DNA of 64,000 bases from Neoscytalidium dimidiatum (taxonomy: Eukaryota > Ascomycota > Dothideomycetes > Botryosphaeriales > Botryosphaeriaceae), in assembly GCA_037367355.1 (NCBI GenBank), contig CM074695.1, positions 2,604,001 through 2,668,000 of the forward strand, written 5' to 3'. Under the pieces are notes generated by a model. It made no database searches. It had not been told where the DNA came from and saw nothing but the letters and a program-made list of their open reading frames with translations. This document shows positions 30,862-43,612 of the stretch, one piece after another. Numbering within the stretch: the stretch's first letter is position 1; every line of letters starts with the position of its first letter. The position numbers were made by a program, and so were the translations under genes.

Positions 30862-33800
30862 GTGTGTGCGCCCTTTGGCTGAGGGCCCTTGTCTTGAAGA
30901 ACACTCTCCTGCGCGATCGGCGGGACGTGTGAGGAGGAGCTGAGGAATGATGAAGGATACCCCGCTGCTCTGCAGCTGCAGCTGAGTGGCCTGAGGATTG
31001 ATGGCGCATGTGAGCACGTGCGTGTTGATCAGCGGAGAAGGGGTGGGTGGAGCGCTGAGTGCAGACTTGCTTGATTATTAGCGGGCGTTTATCAGCGGAA
31101 ATACTGAACAATCGGCTTGACGGCTTGAAAAGGTTCACCTCCACTTTTTCACGGTTGCTTCTTTCCGCAGTATTACTGCTTACATGGTCCTTGTTACTTT
31201 CGGTTTTGGTTTCTCTCGGATGGAGACAAAATAACCTAAATCCCTCAATAGATGAATTAGACCACTTGGTTAGACGGCCAATTTTCCCGTTATGCGCCGG
31301 AAGCAGACGTGGCAATCTTTGACCTGATTGCTTCCGGGTCTCCCGCGTTTTCGCTGTTTCTCAACATGCAGGTGGTTTTGCGGAAGTCCCGAATTGATAG
31401 CTTGCGTCGCTTACGTATTTCCAGATGCCTCACTTCCAGCTTGCTCCCGATAGATTGTCGAGGCTCTAATATATATTGATTAAATGTCTTACCGATCGTA
31501 TTCTGACGTCCGCGATCTCCGCTACGCTCCGCGCTAAGAGGATACTGAACTCCCGACCCGTACACACAACATGTATTACTACTGAACATCGGTTCAGAAC
31601 CTCGTGCCAAAAGACAGCCAAGCACCCTCGAGAAGTCTGCCAAGCCTCCAATCCCGAAGAGCGCATTGAGTATGAGGAGCCGAGGAACAGAAGCGGAGAA
31701 AGCGCAAGGGAAACGCTGCCACATACGATCTTCTGTCTTGTTGGACTTGCCCTCCACCGGCCCAAACGTCAAAGTTTCCAGCGCAGCAAGACCGCGTGTC
31801 TCCCTTCATCAAACTTTGATTGCTTTTTCTTTCCTCTCTCTCCTTCTCTGACCACGAGGCGGGGATTAGGGGGACAACGTCGTATGCAGCGCGATTGATG
31901 AAGTAAGTGGTCGGTGCGGGTTAGGATTGTTGGCAGGAACGGGTAAGGCGAGCGCTAAATCTTTTTGTGGGTTGGCTTGGGTCAGGGTGGGTGTAAGGCT
32001 GATGATGACGTGGTCGGCGATATGGTCGAAGGGGCGTTTAACTCTCCCAATTTGCTTACAGAGAACGAGAGGCTTCGGGCTTTTTGACGTGTTCGGTCGA
32101 ATGCGGTTCTTAACCTTCCGGATGAACGCTCTAACGCAAATGAAGCTTTCGCGATTGTTCGGTAGGTTATTTGGTAGGCTTCGCGGGACCGCGTTTTGGG
32201 CTGAAAGGCCAGGAATTTGGTAAAGAGCAGTTCTAGGTACGTCATGGATGAAATATCAAAGAGGGATGGTGGCCAGATCAAGCACGTACGATCTTCGTGC
32301 TTGTCAAGATGGCGGAGGGTCTTCACGCTCCCTGCCTTTCTTCGTCAATCAGTGCGGAAGGGAACAACTAAGCAAGGCCATCAAGTGAATTCCAGCAGAG
32401 CCTCCCATTAGCGGCCGCCATATCCGCTGCCATGTTATTTGCTAACGACATGGATGATTCAGTGTCGTAGCTCGGAGCCTCCGGATCAATGGTGGTCTGC
32501 ATGGTTGGAGATTCCCATTTTGGCGGATGCTTCCACCTGCATGTTTGGACGTGCTTGTTTGGATCAGCTCGCTACGATTGACGGGCGATGGATTGACATG
32601 GGGCAAATAACGATGGCTTTGTTCGCACTCGCTTGACGTGTTGGCTCACGCTCGCTTGTCGCCGACCTGTAACCAAGCGAATAAGGCTGAGCGATAGCCG
32701 AATATAGTATACTTTCATGCGGTCAGTGTTGCGCTCGCTGCAAGATCGACGCCTCCTGCCCTGTCTCATCGACGAAAAGGACGAAGGAAGAAGCACAGGG
32801 TCGTGGTGATGATGCAAGGGGCACGACGGCGTTGTGGCCACCAAGTGGCTACCCCAGCCTAGCCTCCCTCAGCACATGGACGATGACTTCGTGCCATCAC
32901 GGCGATTGCACGTGTCACGCTGAAGGATTTTTGTGGGCTGTTCCTGAGCCGGAGGCGATGCTGTTTTACTATGGTGATAGTTTGTGATTGTTATTAGTGC
33001 CCGTTCTTGTGGTGATGAAGCGCCAGTTCAAATGAGTGCACCTCTAACGAACAGACACATGGCAGGCTGAGTTTTTGTGTTGAACGGTTCGTTACGAGGT
33101 TTTTCATTTTGCTTCGGGCCTTTCAGCAAAGCCAACAAGGAACATCGTCAGAAGGTCAGAAGAGAATACGCTCAACACAACCCACCATTCGTGAGATGTG
33201 ATAACGCTTGTGTTCGTGCTACCACGTTCCTCTAAGCCTTTTCGTAAGATACCATGCATCGGGGACGGTGCCTCCGTGGTAATTGTATGTTACAGCAAGA
33301 AAATTGGAAATCTCTCTTTCATGTCTGGCTGTAACGTAATCAGAACGCCAAGCACCGCGTAAAGCCCTCATGCAAGACCTTGTTCGTCAAACTCTTCTCG
33401 CTCACTTCTAGATTAAGACTCAACCAAGATCATCCTCGGTCGTCACCGCAAGGGGGGTGGGCTGTAGAGACGAATCGCTGATGCCAGTGTCTTTCGCACT
33501 CAAAGTCTGTTGATTGCCCCTCGCCTCGAGGCGTGAAGGGTTCCGAGAGGCGCAGCGTTGGCATACGTGAGATGATGTGGGCTGGCAGTACGCGTAAGCC
33601 ACGAGCGCTTCCGAACCATCCACAAATCCACGAGAACGATAGAGTCATGGCAGGTTCCAAAGCGTTAATAATTACACTCGGTCCAAAAAGTGCAGACTGC
33701 GGTATTCGGCGCGTTTGATAACGTTTTGTCGTTGCCATGCCTGAGGGGATCCCGCCAGACGTTTTGGAGTGCACTTGACCTTAAACGCAGGACACATTCG

Positions 33801-36711
33801 AGCATCTCACGGCTCTGCGGAGTGGCTATCTTCACAGAATTTGCATCTGAAGAAGCATCTGAGACTTTTCAAGGTCTGAGTCTCACGGTAATAATGCGCA
33901 TGGACTCAAGTAGCACCAGAGGAATAGAGAGATGGTTCGAGGGATAGAAGAGAGCATGGGGTGAATTGGCAGCCTGAGGATTTCCGTGTCTTAGACAGGT
34001 TCAAGTCTAGACCTTCACTGAACGAATTTCTAGCCCGAAGGACCCACATCGCATGAATCGGCTCTTGTCGGGAAGTATCGATGTGCAAAGACTGCAGGCT
34101 AATGAACATCGTCTGCTGAATGCGGCATTCTCAAGGCGATCATCTGCGCAAAAGCTCAACAAGACGTCGAAGCAATTCCACATACTTCCGTGCGGATGGC
34201 TTTGGTGGACAATAAATCGGCCGTATCACGAAGAAAAAAGAGTAGCAAGTCGACATTTGCGAGCAGGGTGTGGCTGAAGGGGAACCGGCAGCTCAGGATT
34301 GCCGGCTCGGAGACTCATCAATTTTGCTTCAGAAGCCGAGCAATCTTGAGCTTGATAAAGGTTGACAATGACTCGTACGATGATGACTTGTGAGAATGAA
34401 GGCGTGAAGTAAACAGATAGAGTTGGGCAGAGCTTCACTATCGAGATCCAAATGCCGCCCGTTCACCATCGCAACAGAGTGACAAGAATGCCTTCAGTAG
34501 AGTTTGGCCGACGTGTCCGTCCAGACGGGACTCGCTTGCCGCTCATGATGCTTCGCGATCAAACGGTGCTTCATGCTTCCAAATGTGGGCTCCCTTGCTC
34601 TTGCTACAATCCTCGGCGGGCCGAATCTGGCGACGGATGTGGCAAATGCTGGATGCCCACGGGGCCACACGATCGGCAGTTGAATCCCTTGCTAGCATAG
34701 CCTGACATGGATGGGTTAAGCATCGGAGACAGCGAGATCGTGTACCTGCATTGAAGGATAGACATTGGACCCTGAAGAAAGGGACATTTTTCTGGAGAAC
34801 TGGGAGCCTGTCAAACCAAACATGGACTAACGGCAGCGGAAGAGGCTGCTGCCAATACCAATGATTTTCCCAATGATCTCCGGCAGCCACACCTCATGAT
34901 CGCTCGTGTAAGTCAAACAAGATCGAGATGCTTTCTAGCTCCAGAAGGGCCTATATCCCTAGGAGGGAAAGGTGAGGAAAGACGACATGATAACAGTCGA
35001 AAGGCAGACAAAGCGGTAGTGCCGCAGCAGGCAGGTCCGTACAGTCACTCCAGCGCACCTGCGATATTCAGCAGCTGAATGAGGCCAATGGCAGAATGGT
35101 CGGCCGGGAAGGGTGCGTGCCTGAGGCGGTGATAGGCCAGGCGTGGAGGAATATTGGATTGGCTCATTAAAGGCTAGGGCGTCCTTTCGGTTAAAGCACC
35201 GGTAAATGGTAAGCACACGAGCGCATCAGGAGAAGGCAAGGGAGGTCAGCACAGTTGATGCAGCGCTCAGGAACGAGGCACGCGGCTGCATGGGACGCGG
35301 CGAAACATGTTTGCAGCTGAGCAGACAAGAACTGTCAGCAAGCAGGCAGCGCGGAGGGGATTTTTCCAAGGTTGTAAGTCGGGCAGGGCGTTGAGCGTGG
35401 GAGGAGCCTGTCGTGCTGAAACGGCCGGGCCTGTGGGGAATGGGATTGCTGCAGTGGTGTCCTTGCAATCTCACGGCGCACGCACAGCGCCCGCGCCCAC
35501 GCCGACGGGCTGCACAAGAGGCGCGGCAGGCTGTGGCGAAGCCGGTCAGCAGCGAGAGGGCTGGGTGCAGGTTGGGTGGTGGTGCCGGACGGGCGTGGAG
35601 AGCTCCGTTTGGCTGACGTCCAATCTGCGATTCATCATCATTAATCTCGGCGCCAGGTGCGCGCAGGGTCAGGCCACCGGCGGGCCAGGAACAGGACTGC
35701 GAGCGGCGGGCGGCGGGCGTCCCGCGGGGCAGCGGGCAGTCGCCAGCGAGCTGCGGGCCAGAGCAGCGTCAAAGAAGCGAGTCGGAGCGGTCGTCGCCGG
35801 CTGCGCGTCGCACTCGCACTCCGAGTCCTCGTCGCGCGCGTCAGAGGGCGTGTGGTGCCGCTGGCCGGCAAAAATAGCAGCCCACCGCCCGCGGCTAGGC
35901 CCGAATCGGGGGCCCGCATAAGAAAGGCCTAAGCCGCGCCTGTGCGCCCAGGCCCTGGCAGAGAATAGATTGCGGGCGGCGCTGGGGCTGCTGATTGATT
36001 GCTGCGGGCGCCGTGGCTTGGGCGCGCGGCGGCGCGCTGAAAGAAAGAAGCTTGCATGCAGCAGCAGCAGCAGCAGCAGCAGCGCACTGCAGCGCAGTGC
36101 ATCGGGCTTTTTGGGGGCTGCCCATGCTGCCCTGGGCGGCGGGCGCATGCGGCTCGGTTGAAACACGGCAGCGTGTTTGTCGCTGCCAGGCTGCCAAGGC
36201 GGGTTGATGAAAGGCGTGCGCCGATCCGGAGGGCGTGCGCGTGGGTCGAGACTGCGCGTCCCGGCACATCGACCGCTGAATCGAGCGCTGGCGTGCCTGG
36301 CTCCCGCCCCGTCTGCTCTCTCTTCTCCACCCCAAGCGCCTCTACCATCCATAACCCACTGCTCACCGCTGGCCTTGTGGTACCCTGTCACTCGTTACTC
36401 CTCCTTCATTCCGTTCTCTACTCTTTCCCATCGACTGCAGCCTTCCCTGCCGACCGCGCCCCGTCCCGCCCTGAATAAATCCCCCGGCATCCCTCCTGCC
36501 ACCCGCTGATCGCTGCCGCGCGTCGGGTGCTGTCGCTCTTCATCTTCACCTTCCACCTTTCGCCTTTCCTATCCTCTCCCCTCCGTTCGCTGGTCGACGC
36601 ACATACACACCATAGATACCCTCTCCGCCCGACTGTCGCCTCGAGCGCAGTCCACCTTGTCGCCAGTCGTCCCAGTCTTGTCTCTCGCTCTCGTGTCATT
36701 CTTCCGTAATC
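30862..36711. other. Long gene-poor stretch upstream of the Opy2-like gene
   Basis: 5.85 kb in which I can support no protein gene on either strand; frames up to about 160 codons occur but are low-complexity or antisense. Composition changes along it: moderate GC from 31 to 35 kb, then markedly GC-rich from about 35.4 to 36.3 kb, then CT-rich (36.3-36.7 kb) leading to the Opy2 start. It could hold non-coding RNAs or decayed sequence. Confidence 0.4.
36058..36083. repeat. GCA trinucleotide microsatellite
   Basis: About eight GCA units in non-coding DNA, directly followed by a perfect 7-bp inverted repeat (GCACTGC / GCAGTGC, 36084-36100) around an AGC loop. Confidence 0.8.
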
Positions 36712-38197
36712 ATGGCCACTAACCAAGGTCTGTACACCCGCCCTGCCGCTGTGCCCGCCCAACTTGCTGACCCAGCCGACAGCTATCGAGCACACGTTGC
36801 GCACAATATTCCGTCGCTGTGTCCAATGCCCTGACGAGACTCCCTCATGCCCGACCTGCAATGACGGCGAGTACTGCTCGCAGATCCTGTCGTCATGCAC
36901 TCAGTGCGCATCCGCCGTCTGCGTCAAGATGGATGGCTCCCCGGGCTCCGAGAAGAAGTCCGGGGGGACCAACGTCGGCGCCATCGCTGGAGGCGTCATT
37001 GGTGGCGTTGCAGCACTTCTAATCATCACTTTTCTGGTCTGGAAGTTCTACTACAAGGGCAGGAGGAGGCAAATTGACGAGGCCGATCACTGGTCGCAGA
37101 TGGATGTGGAGCAAGAGAAGGGAGCCACCGACTTTACCATGAGACGAGATGCAAGAGCATCGACGCATACCGTTGCTTCCATGGCCTCCACCGTTCTCAC
37201 CCGCGCCTCCAACATCATCCAGATCGCATATATCCCCGGTGTTACGAATCGCTCTGGCGCCCCTTCTCCCGGCACGCTGGTCCCTCCAGTTCCCCCGATC
37301 CCAAGCGCCCACTCCGGAACCACCAGTCCTTACTCCACCGAAGAACAGCATTTCTTCGTCCCCGGCGATCTCCGAGATTCCACCTACTCTGGATTGTCTG
37401 CCGGCCGTTCCAGCATCACTCCCAGCCTGGCCCGTAGCAGTGTCGCAACTACCATCTATCGCAATAACGCCATCGTGTCGCCTCTCCCCGCGCAAACCAT
37501 CGTTCGCGGCAAGGCTGCTGTTGTCAGTGTCAAGTCAGGTAGTTCGGGCAGCCCGTCGGAAACTCCCGGAAACGAGACTCCCCCGGTTCCCTCGATCAAT
37601 TACGATCAATTGGAGAAGGATGGCAAGAGCCCTACTGGAGGATTCAAGATTCAAATGCCCCACTCGTCGGATAAGCCCGGTCTCAGTCCTCAAGGTTCAG
37701 TGAAGAGTGTTCAAATTGGCAAGCCCAAGGCCCTCACGATCACCAAGGGAAAGAAATCCAACACATCACTCGCAAGTGCTGTCAGCAAAGCGGCGGCGGC
37801 GGGTGGCGCGTCATCAGAGGAGTCGTCTGCGAAAGAGAAATCCGAGACGCCCGACAGGATACCAATTAAAATGCGCCCCTTGACCGAAGTATCAATCGCG
37901 GATTCGGCATCCTCAGGACCGGAGCAATTCAAGAGCCATATGGATGACGACTCGTCGGACGAGGAAGATGATAGCGGAAGCTCGCGCAGGCAAAGCCGGG
38001 CCCGAGATAGCAACGTCACAGACATTCAGGACACTCCTGGCGTGAACCAGAGCCCTTTTGCCGACAGCAACCGTGCAGAGAACCTTGAGACGGTCATCGA
38101 AGAAGCGACCAAGCGGGCAAGCCGAGATGTGTCAGGTGGTCTTGGGAACTCTCGGGCAAGAAGTCCGTTTGGGGACGAGAACGCGGTGAAGGATTGA
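36712..38197 (+). CDS. OPY2: Opy2-like single-pass membrane anchor protein
   Basis: In yeast, Opy2 anchors the Ste50-Ste11 module at the plasma membrane for HOG and filamentous signalling. Two exons, 36712-36727 (16 nt) and 36783-38197, give 476 aa. The short N-terminal ectodomain carries eight cysteines (18, 21, 28, 31, 37, 44, 47, 52) in the CVQCPDETPSCPTC and CTQCASAVC pattern of the Opy2 N-terminal domain. One transmembrane helix follows at about 71-92 (AIAGGVIGGVAALLIITFLV), then a basic stop-transfer KGRRR. The long cytoplasmic tail is Ser/Pro-rich with conserved-looking blocks TVASMASTVLTRASNIIQIA and IPIKMRPLTEVSIAD, and an acidic DDDSSDEEDDSGSS patch. There is no cleavable signal peptide, as expected for this topology. 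The 55-nt first intron splits codon 6. Confidence 0.9.
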
Positions 38198-39303
38198 AAG
38201 CCGTAGAGCAGCGGAGATGTCACCCTATCGATGAATCTTCCAAAGAGCAGGCGTGCCGGCGAATCAGGAGCCAACGGCCGTTCGTTTATTTGATACACTT
38301 CTCTCGGGCGCCGACCAGGCACAGGCGGCGTCTTCCATTATCGCTTCTGGAAAATCTCAAGACGCTGGGTCGCCGATACGGATTCCTGAGGCTGAAAATG
38401 TTTTTTTCACGTTTCAGAATGACGGAGATTTGGATGAGCGACTTGAAACTCCCAGGCGCTGGGGAGGGCTTCCTTTCAAAACACGCATGTCGTGCAACAG
38501 CAGCGCACTTGAGGTGCTTCTTTATTACCCCCTTGGCTTTGGATGAGCCGTCCGACCATCAGCAGCAGCAGCAGAAGTTTCTTACGAATTACTATTTATC
38601 GTTTGGGAGGAACTAGCGATCTGATTTACCGCACTACTACCCCATATTATCGCATGTTTTCTTGGGTGGATGGGCTCTGAGCGCAGAGATTGGCTCTTTG
38701 GATTTTTATTGGCAGGCCTCGTTTGCTCTTTGTAGTTAGGGTGTACCGCGAACGGAGACGACGGCCTGTTCGGTCGGGCTCGTCGCCCTGCCGCCGTCGG
38801 TGGGTGTAACGTGCGCCAGAAAGGCGTGACGTTGCGACCAGACGGCTGAATGATATCCTTCTCAGACTCGCATTGGGCTCCGGATGCAACGAGCGAAGTG
38901 CTGATGTTCATGCGGGGCCAGTAGCAGATTCCCAGCCGGGCAAGTGAAGCGGACCTCAGGTCCTGCGGCGCGCCGGCACTCCCGTAGCAGGCAGTCGTCA
39001 CAGTCGATCAGCGGGGACAACGGCGCGGTTGCATGGCGCGCGTCAAGCCTTTCGAGGCATTGGGCGTGTGAGCTCCGTAGATGGTTCGTCCGCGCCTGCG
39101 GTATGGGGCACGTCCGGGACGGTCGCCATTCTGTCGGTTCGCAGGGGACTGCTCCAAGGCCATGGGAACCGAAGCATTCGCCCAGCGCGCTGAAGGATGC
39201 TTTGTCGGAGTGTGTTGAGCGCTCCAGCTCTCAGTCAGTATTCTGCGCTCGATGTGGAAGTTCGCAACCCACACACCCACCTCCACCCCCTATGAGCTGT
39301 CTC

Positions 39304-39348
39304 CCACCACCACCACCACATCATCATCATCATCATCATCATCATCAC
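39304..39348. repeat. CAC/CAT trinucleotide microsatellite
   Basis: About five CAC units (to 39319) run directly into about ten CAT units. It is non-coding in the present annotation. Confidence 0.85.
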
Positions 39349-39843
39349 TGAAGAATTTTCCAGCCCACATTATGGCCGAAATGACATGTCTGCGTGGACA
39401 AGTCGGCGCTGCCAGTAACAAAACTCGCCGTATAGACGCCCCGTAGTGGCCCGTAGTGCGCGGCAGTCGGCCAACCGATCCGCACTCGGCTCCACCTGGC
39501 GCGCGCGCTTTGGCAACCCGGTGGTGTTTGATGGTCGCCAGTCTTCGTTTTTTCTTCGTCTGTCGTCTGTCGATATTCGTTTTTCGTACTCGAATGGGGA
39601 GTGCGCTCATGCTGCGCCTCCAACATGGAACGCTCCGCCCCCACGCACACACACACTCACTCGGCGCCTTCGCCATGATTCCTTCGGCTGCGCCATTCAT
39701 CATGTTGACTGGACGATGCGGCGAAGCTGATCCCTCGACTCACGTCGCCCTCCGCCTTCGCTCGCCGCGCGACAGCAGCAGCGCCGGCGGCAAGGTTGAC
39801 CGCTGACGGCGCCTGCTGAGGGCCCCGTGTGACGTGCGACCGA

Positions 39844-39866
39844 AGAGAGAGAGAGAGAGAGAGAGA
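39844..39866. repeat. GA dinucleotide microsatellite
   Basis: About eleven GA units in the promoter-proximal region of the small gene at 40410. Confidence 0.85.
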
Positions 39867-40188
39867 AAGTGAGCTGTGCAGCGGTGGGTCAAAAGGTCAG
39901 CTCGGTACGTCTCGATGTCTATGAACTCCCCTTAGCGCTTATTGCCCGCCCGGGTTTCTGCGCTGCGCACGTCCGCATCCGCGTACCGTTTGCGCTCAGC
40001 CCAACTCAGCCGCGTTGTCACTCATTTTTCTGCACTTTACGCCCGACGATCATTTAACTCCTAGAAAACATGGCGCCTTGTGCGAGCGCGTATAAGGTTA
40101 ACCCTGTGCCGCCGGCCGGGTGTGCTCATGCATTACCTTCCGCCAACGAACCTGCTCTTCCCGTGCCTACTACTATTACTGCTACTGC

Positions 40189-40196
40189 CTATATAC
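40189..40196 (+). promoter_or_regulatory. TATA-like element of the small gene at 40410
   Basis: CTATATAC lies about 215 nt before the ATG, with a CT-rich leader between. The spacing is long but possible with a 5' UTR of over 150 nt. Confidence 0.3.
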
Positions 40197-40409
40197 AACC
40201 TTCCCTCAGCCCCTCTCATTGCGCACCTCTCTTTGTCTTTGCCACTATAAGGCTTCAGCAGAGACAGTCACAATTTCTTGCCTGAACTCGAAAGAAAGAG
40301 GAGAATAAATTCTTTCGCATCTGCCTTCTCCACAACATCCCCCTCTCATCCCCCAACCAACCGAGCGGAAGCCCCCCCTCCCTTACGGAAATAACAATCA
40401 CGACCAAAC

Positions 40410-41069
40410 ATGGGCTCCACAACAATGAACGCCACCATCGCCATGGAGGGCATCCCCTCCATCGACGAGGTCCTCGCAACCACCAACCCCAACGCCACCG
40501 CCTACCAAACCGAGGAATCATCAACAACATCGTCATCATCATCATCATCGCCGTGCGACGCCTCCGCCTCCGCCTCCAACAGAGACCCCACCGCCTACCA
40601 AACCGTCGAGACCATCCCCGTCCCCGCCCTCCCCGCCCGCAACCCCAACCACGGCCGCTACTACTCGACCTCGGGCGCGTCGCCCACCTCCGCCGCGCCC
40701 CACGGCCTCGGCAACCCCGTCGACGACCACGACGCCGACGAGGGCGCGACCGCATCGTCCGGCCGGCCGCCGCGCCACCGCAACCGCAACCGCTCGCGCT
40801 CGCTCTTCTCCTTCCGCAGCTCGTCGTCGGCGAGCCCACGGTCGAGCCTCGACTACGGCGACGAGGACGCGATGGTGGCGGCGGCGAGGAGAGGCGGGAA
40901 GGGTGCTGTTGCTGCCGCTGCTGCTGAGGGCTCGGGCAAGCGGAAGAGTAGGAGCAGGAGCAGGACCAACAGCGTGCACGCGGCCGCGGTGCTGCCGGCC
41001 GTGTTGGTGCTGGGGGCCGAGTGCTTCACGCCGGGGCATGGGGCCGCCGCCACGGCCGGGGGGAAGTGA
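40410..41069 (+). CDS. GC-rich small protein of unknown function (219 aa)
   Basis: Single exon; I do not recognise it. The ATG follows a CCA/CT-rich leader with a good start context. The N-terminus repeats a short element, TAYQTEE near residue 31 and TAYQTVE near residue 62, each preceded by Pro/Asn-rich sequence. A run of Ser separates them, encoded mostly by TCA and TCG. The middle has basic Ser/Arg stretches (RHRNRNRSRSLFSFRSSSS and KRKSRSRSRTNSVH). The C-terminus has a short hydrophobic segment (AAAVLPAVLVLGAECF), too short and too late to be a signal peptide. Codons end mainly in G or C. It is probably a real, disordered, rapidly evolving protein, but the support is composition and context only. 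Confidence 0.55.
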   Translation: MGSTTMNATIAMEGIPSIDEVLATTNPNATAYQTEESSTTSSSSSSSPCDASASASNRDPTAYQTVETIPVPALPARNPNHGRYYSTSGASPTSAAPHGLGNPVDDHDADEGATASSGRPPRHRNRNRSRSLFSFRSSSSASPRSSLDYGDEDAMVAAARRGGKGAVAAAAAEGSGKRKSRSRSRTNSVHAAAVLPAVLVLGAECFTPGHGAAATAGGK

Positions 41070-43612
41070 GAAAGGCGTTCCCACGTCTTTTTCTTGCCTC
41101 TTCTTTTTCTCCTCCTTTCTCCTCCCCCCTGGCTGTTCTACGGGTTGGGGGGAAAAGGGAAGAATAAGAAGATGGTGTGTGAGAGAAAGAAAGGAAAATA
41201 AATGGACTTAGGTCTTGTTGTGGAGGATCGTCTTATGACGGGGTGATTCTCTTTTCCTTGTTTCTTCGACGGTTTTTTTTTTTCCTTTTCTCACTCAATG
41301 GTCGGATGGAGTTGTCTTTTTTTTTTTTGGTTAATGCGGCCATCAATGGGATTGGTGGGAGTGATGGCGTGGCCCCCTTCGTCTTGGCTGATATGGCCGT
41401 ATGGTTTGCGTTTCTTGGGTGCGGAACGCACATTGCGGAGGTGAAGGCAAAGTCTAAAGGGCAGTCAGTCATTTGGCCAAGATCTGGGAGTCGGGCCAAG
41501 TCTCCTCGCTGGAGACGACTCGGGGCGGTCCACTCCGTCGATCCGCGGCGATCGGGCTTCCGTTGCGGTTATACCCTTTAAACTCTGCATTAGATACCCT
41601 GTTGGCGGCGGCCCAAAAACATTCATGTTATGTGTCTGTCTTGGCAGCAACCAGTGGCAGCGGTATACGAGGATACGAACATAAGCTTAATATTCAGCCA
41701 AGCAAGCATATATTCCGGAAAAGTGATCGGCATCCATAGAGGCGGATGCGCACGGCTGCTGATCCGAGCATATCGCGAGTCGACTGCATCCGACAGGGTT
41801 TGTGGTTAATGGACGCGGGATCGCGAATGAATACGAATGCATTTTGCACATACTATCCACACGCACAAGATGCATGGAATAAACTCAACCCCTCAATTTA
41901 TTTTTTTCTTTGGGGGGTGTGAATGGTCTGCAGCCATATCTCTCGAAGGTTGCGACGTATATGCGGAGGAGTTGTAGATTCAGATTAAGAGCTGTTACGG
42001 ATCATCCTTCAAGACATCATTTAGGAAAGCAAGTACCAGTCCACCAACAGGGGCTAAAGCAGTCAATGGAATAAAAACAACTCGCATGTTGTAGAGTTGA
42101 TCGACCGTGGACGAGCTATGATCGAGGATACATGGTTGCTGCAACGTTGTACCAAAGTGAAATCTTTTGTCACTCCAACTCCCTCTACGTGCAGTCAGTT
42201 TATCCTCGCATTCCCCCGACCCAAATCCAGACTTGAATTAAGGTCTCCCGTATCTCAACCCCCCGCTTGATCAGCTAATCTCACGACCTTGTAATTCCCA
42301 ATGTCACCCTCGGCCCCGCCAAATGATACGGTAAGTGCCCAGCACTATCCAACTTGGAACAAGAAACATTCCCAACAGCTACCGTAAGACGTTCTAGAAC
42401 CCTGAGCCGCGTACATGAAACGCGGCGGTTGAACCCTCCGAAGGCGCCGGACGTCAACAACATCCTTGGGCAAATGTTGTGAAACGTCGACCAAAACCTG
42501 GGCTCTCCATGCCAAGGGTCACGGCATACGCAGCTTCTGCATGCAATGTACAGTACCTACTGACGCTCATTACACCTTTTTCAAACCTTTAGCCACCTCC
42601 TTGTAATGGAATACGTCGAGATCGAACAATACTCGACTTGATTCAGTAGCACTTTACGAATGACCCTGGCGGTCATGCAAACAAATCACATAAAGGTCAC
42701 GTATGATACATGCAAAGACTTTGAGCCCATAAAGCAATCAATACTCCCTCTAGGATACATTACCCATACGCTTTCGAGCCTCCGTCCAGCAAAGGCCTAC
42801 TCGGAGCCACCGCCAGATATTTCACTTCCGCAACCTTTTCCGCAAATCTCTCCTAGCCCCTCAAACTAACCCCGAACTTTCCTAGTTCCAAAAGTTTTCA
42901 CACGAAGGGCGAGGCTGCCGGTGAAAAGAGAAGAAAGATATAGCCACTCCGAATCCGTCCGAGAGAAGAACAGTTAGGGGAATTCACGAGAAGAAAGGAA
43001 AAAAGTAAGGGGAAAATAAAAAAAGCCAGGATCCATTAAATCCCATTATGAAAACAGAAAGCTCGGGGAAAAAAACAACCATGATCGCATTCGCTTGCTT
43101 GAATCGCCTGCTTGAATATGCTTTGATCAGATCCTTCTTCCCTTCGGTCATTCCATTTTCTTGTCCTATCATTTATCGTAGTCGTAACTTCGTCAAAGCA
43201 GCTCAAAGGGGTATCAAGTGAGCTCGATTCTGTATTGTTTTGCAATTGTGTTTTACCCGGGCCGAAACTAATTCAGTTCTTTTTGGTCGAATTTTTGTCC
43301 ATTTTGCATCGGAATCGAGCGATTAGGGAAGGTGATGGAGGTCGATGAGTATTCTCCAGATTCTCGAAGTTTCGGAGGCGTAGATAATCACCGGAGTCCA
43401 AGGACGGTTCGGCGAGGCCCTTGAACATACCAGTGGAGTTGATCGCAAAGTAAGGCGAACTCAGTTCATAAGAAGTGTGCAGATCTTCCACAGCCCGAGA
43501 GCTGCGAAGAGGTAAAGGTGAGATGCGTTCTGGAACAACATCCCTTTCATTGGATGATTTCGTTTCCAAGTCTGACGGTAAGAGGAATCGGACACGTTTC
43601 CGCGGTTTAGAT
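41070..43612. other. Convergent intergenic region
   Basis: 2.5 kb between two 3' ends. It is AT-richer, with poly-T runs near 41270-41330. No gene is supported. The minus-strand frame 43273-43670 is open and adjoins the 1703-aa gene (see findings). Confidence 0.45.

Larger units (their letters stand above)
38198..40409. other. Intergenic region with simple repeats
   Basis: 2.2 kb between the Opy2-like gene and the GC-rich small gene. It holds two microsatellites (listed separately), a TATA-like CTATATAC at 40189-40196 and a CT-rich leader. A 71-codon frame at 40070-40285 starts in a good context but matches nothing I know. Confidence 0.45.

Noticed and set aside
35307..36391. Several long overlapping frames on both strands in the GC-rich block
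   Set aside because: Open because stop codons are rare at high GC; Ala/Arg/Gly-rich with no motifs.
40070..40285. 71-codon frame in the leader region of the 40410 gene
   Set aside because: Good start context but Pro/Ala/Thr-rich and probably within the promoter or 5' UTR.
40545..41084. 179-codon minus-strand frame over the 40410 gene
   Set aside because: Antisense artefact of GC-rich codons, low-complexity Gly/Arg/Ala sequence.
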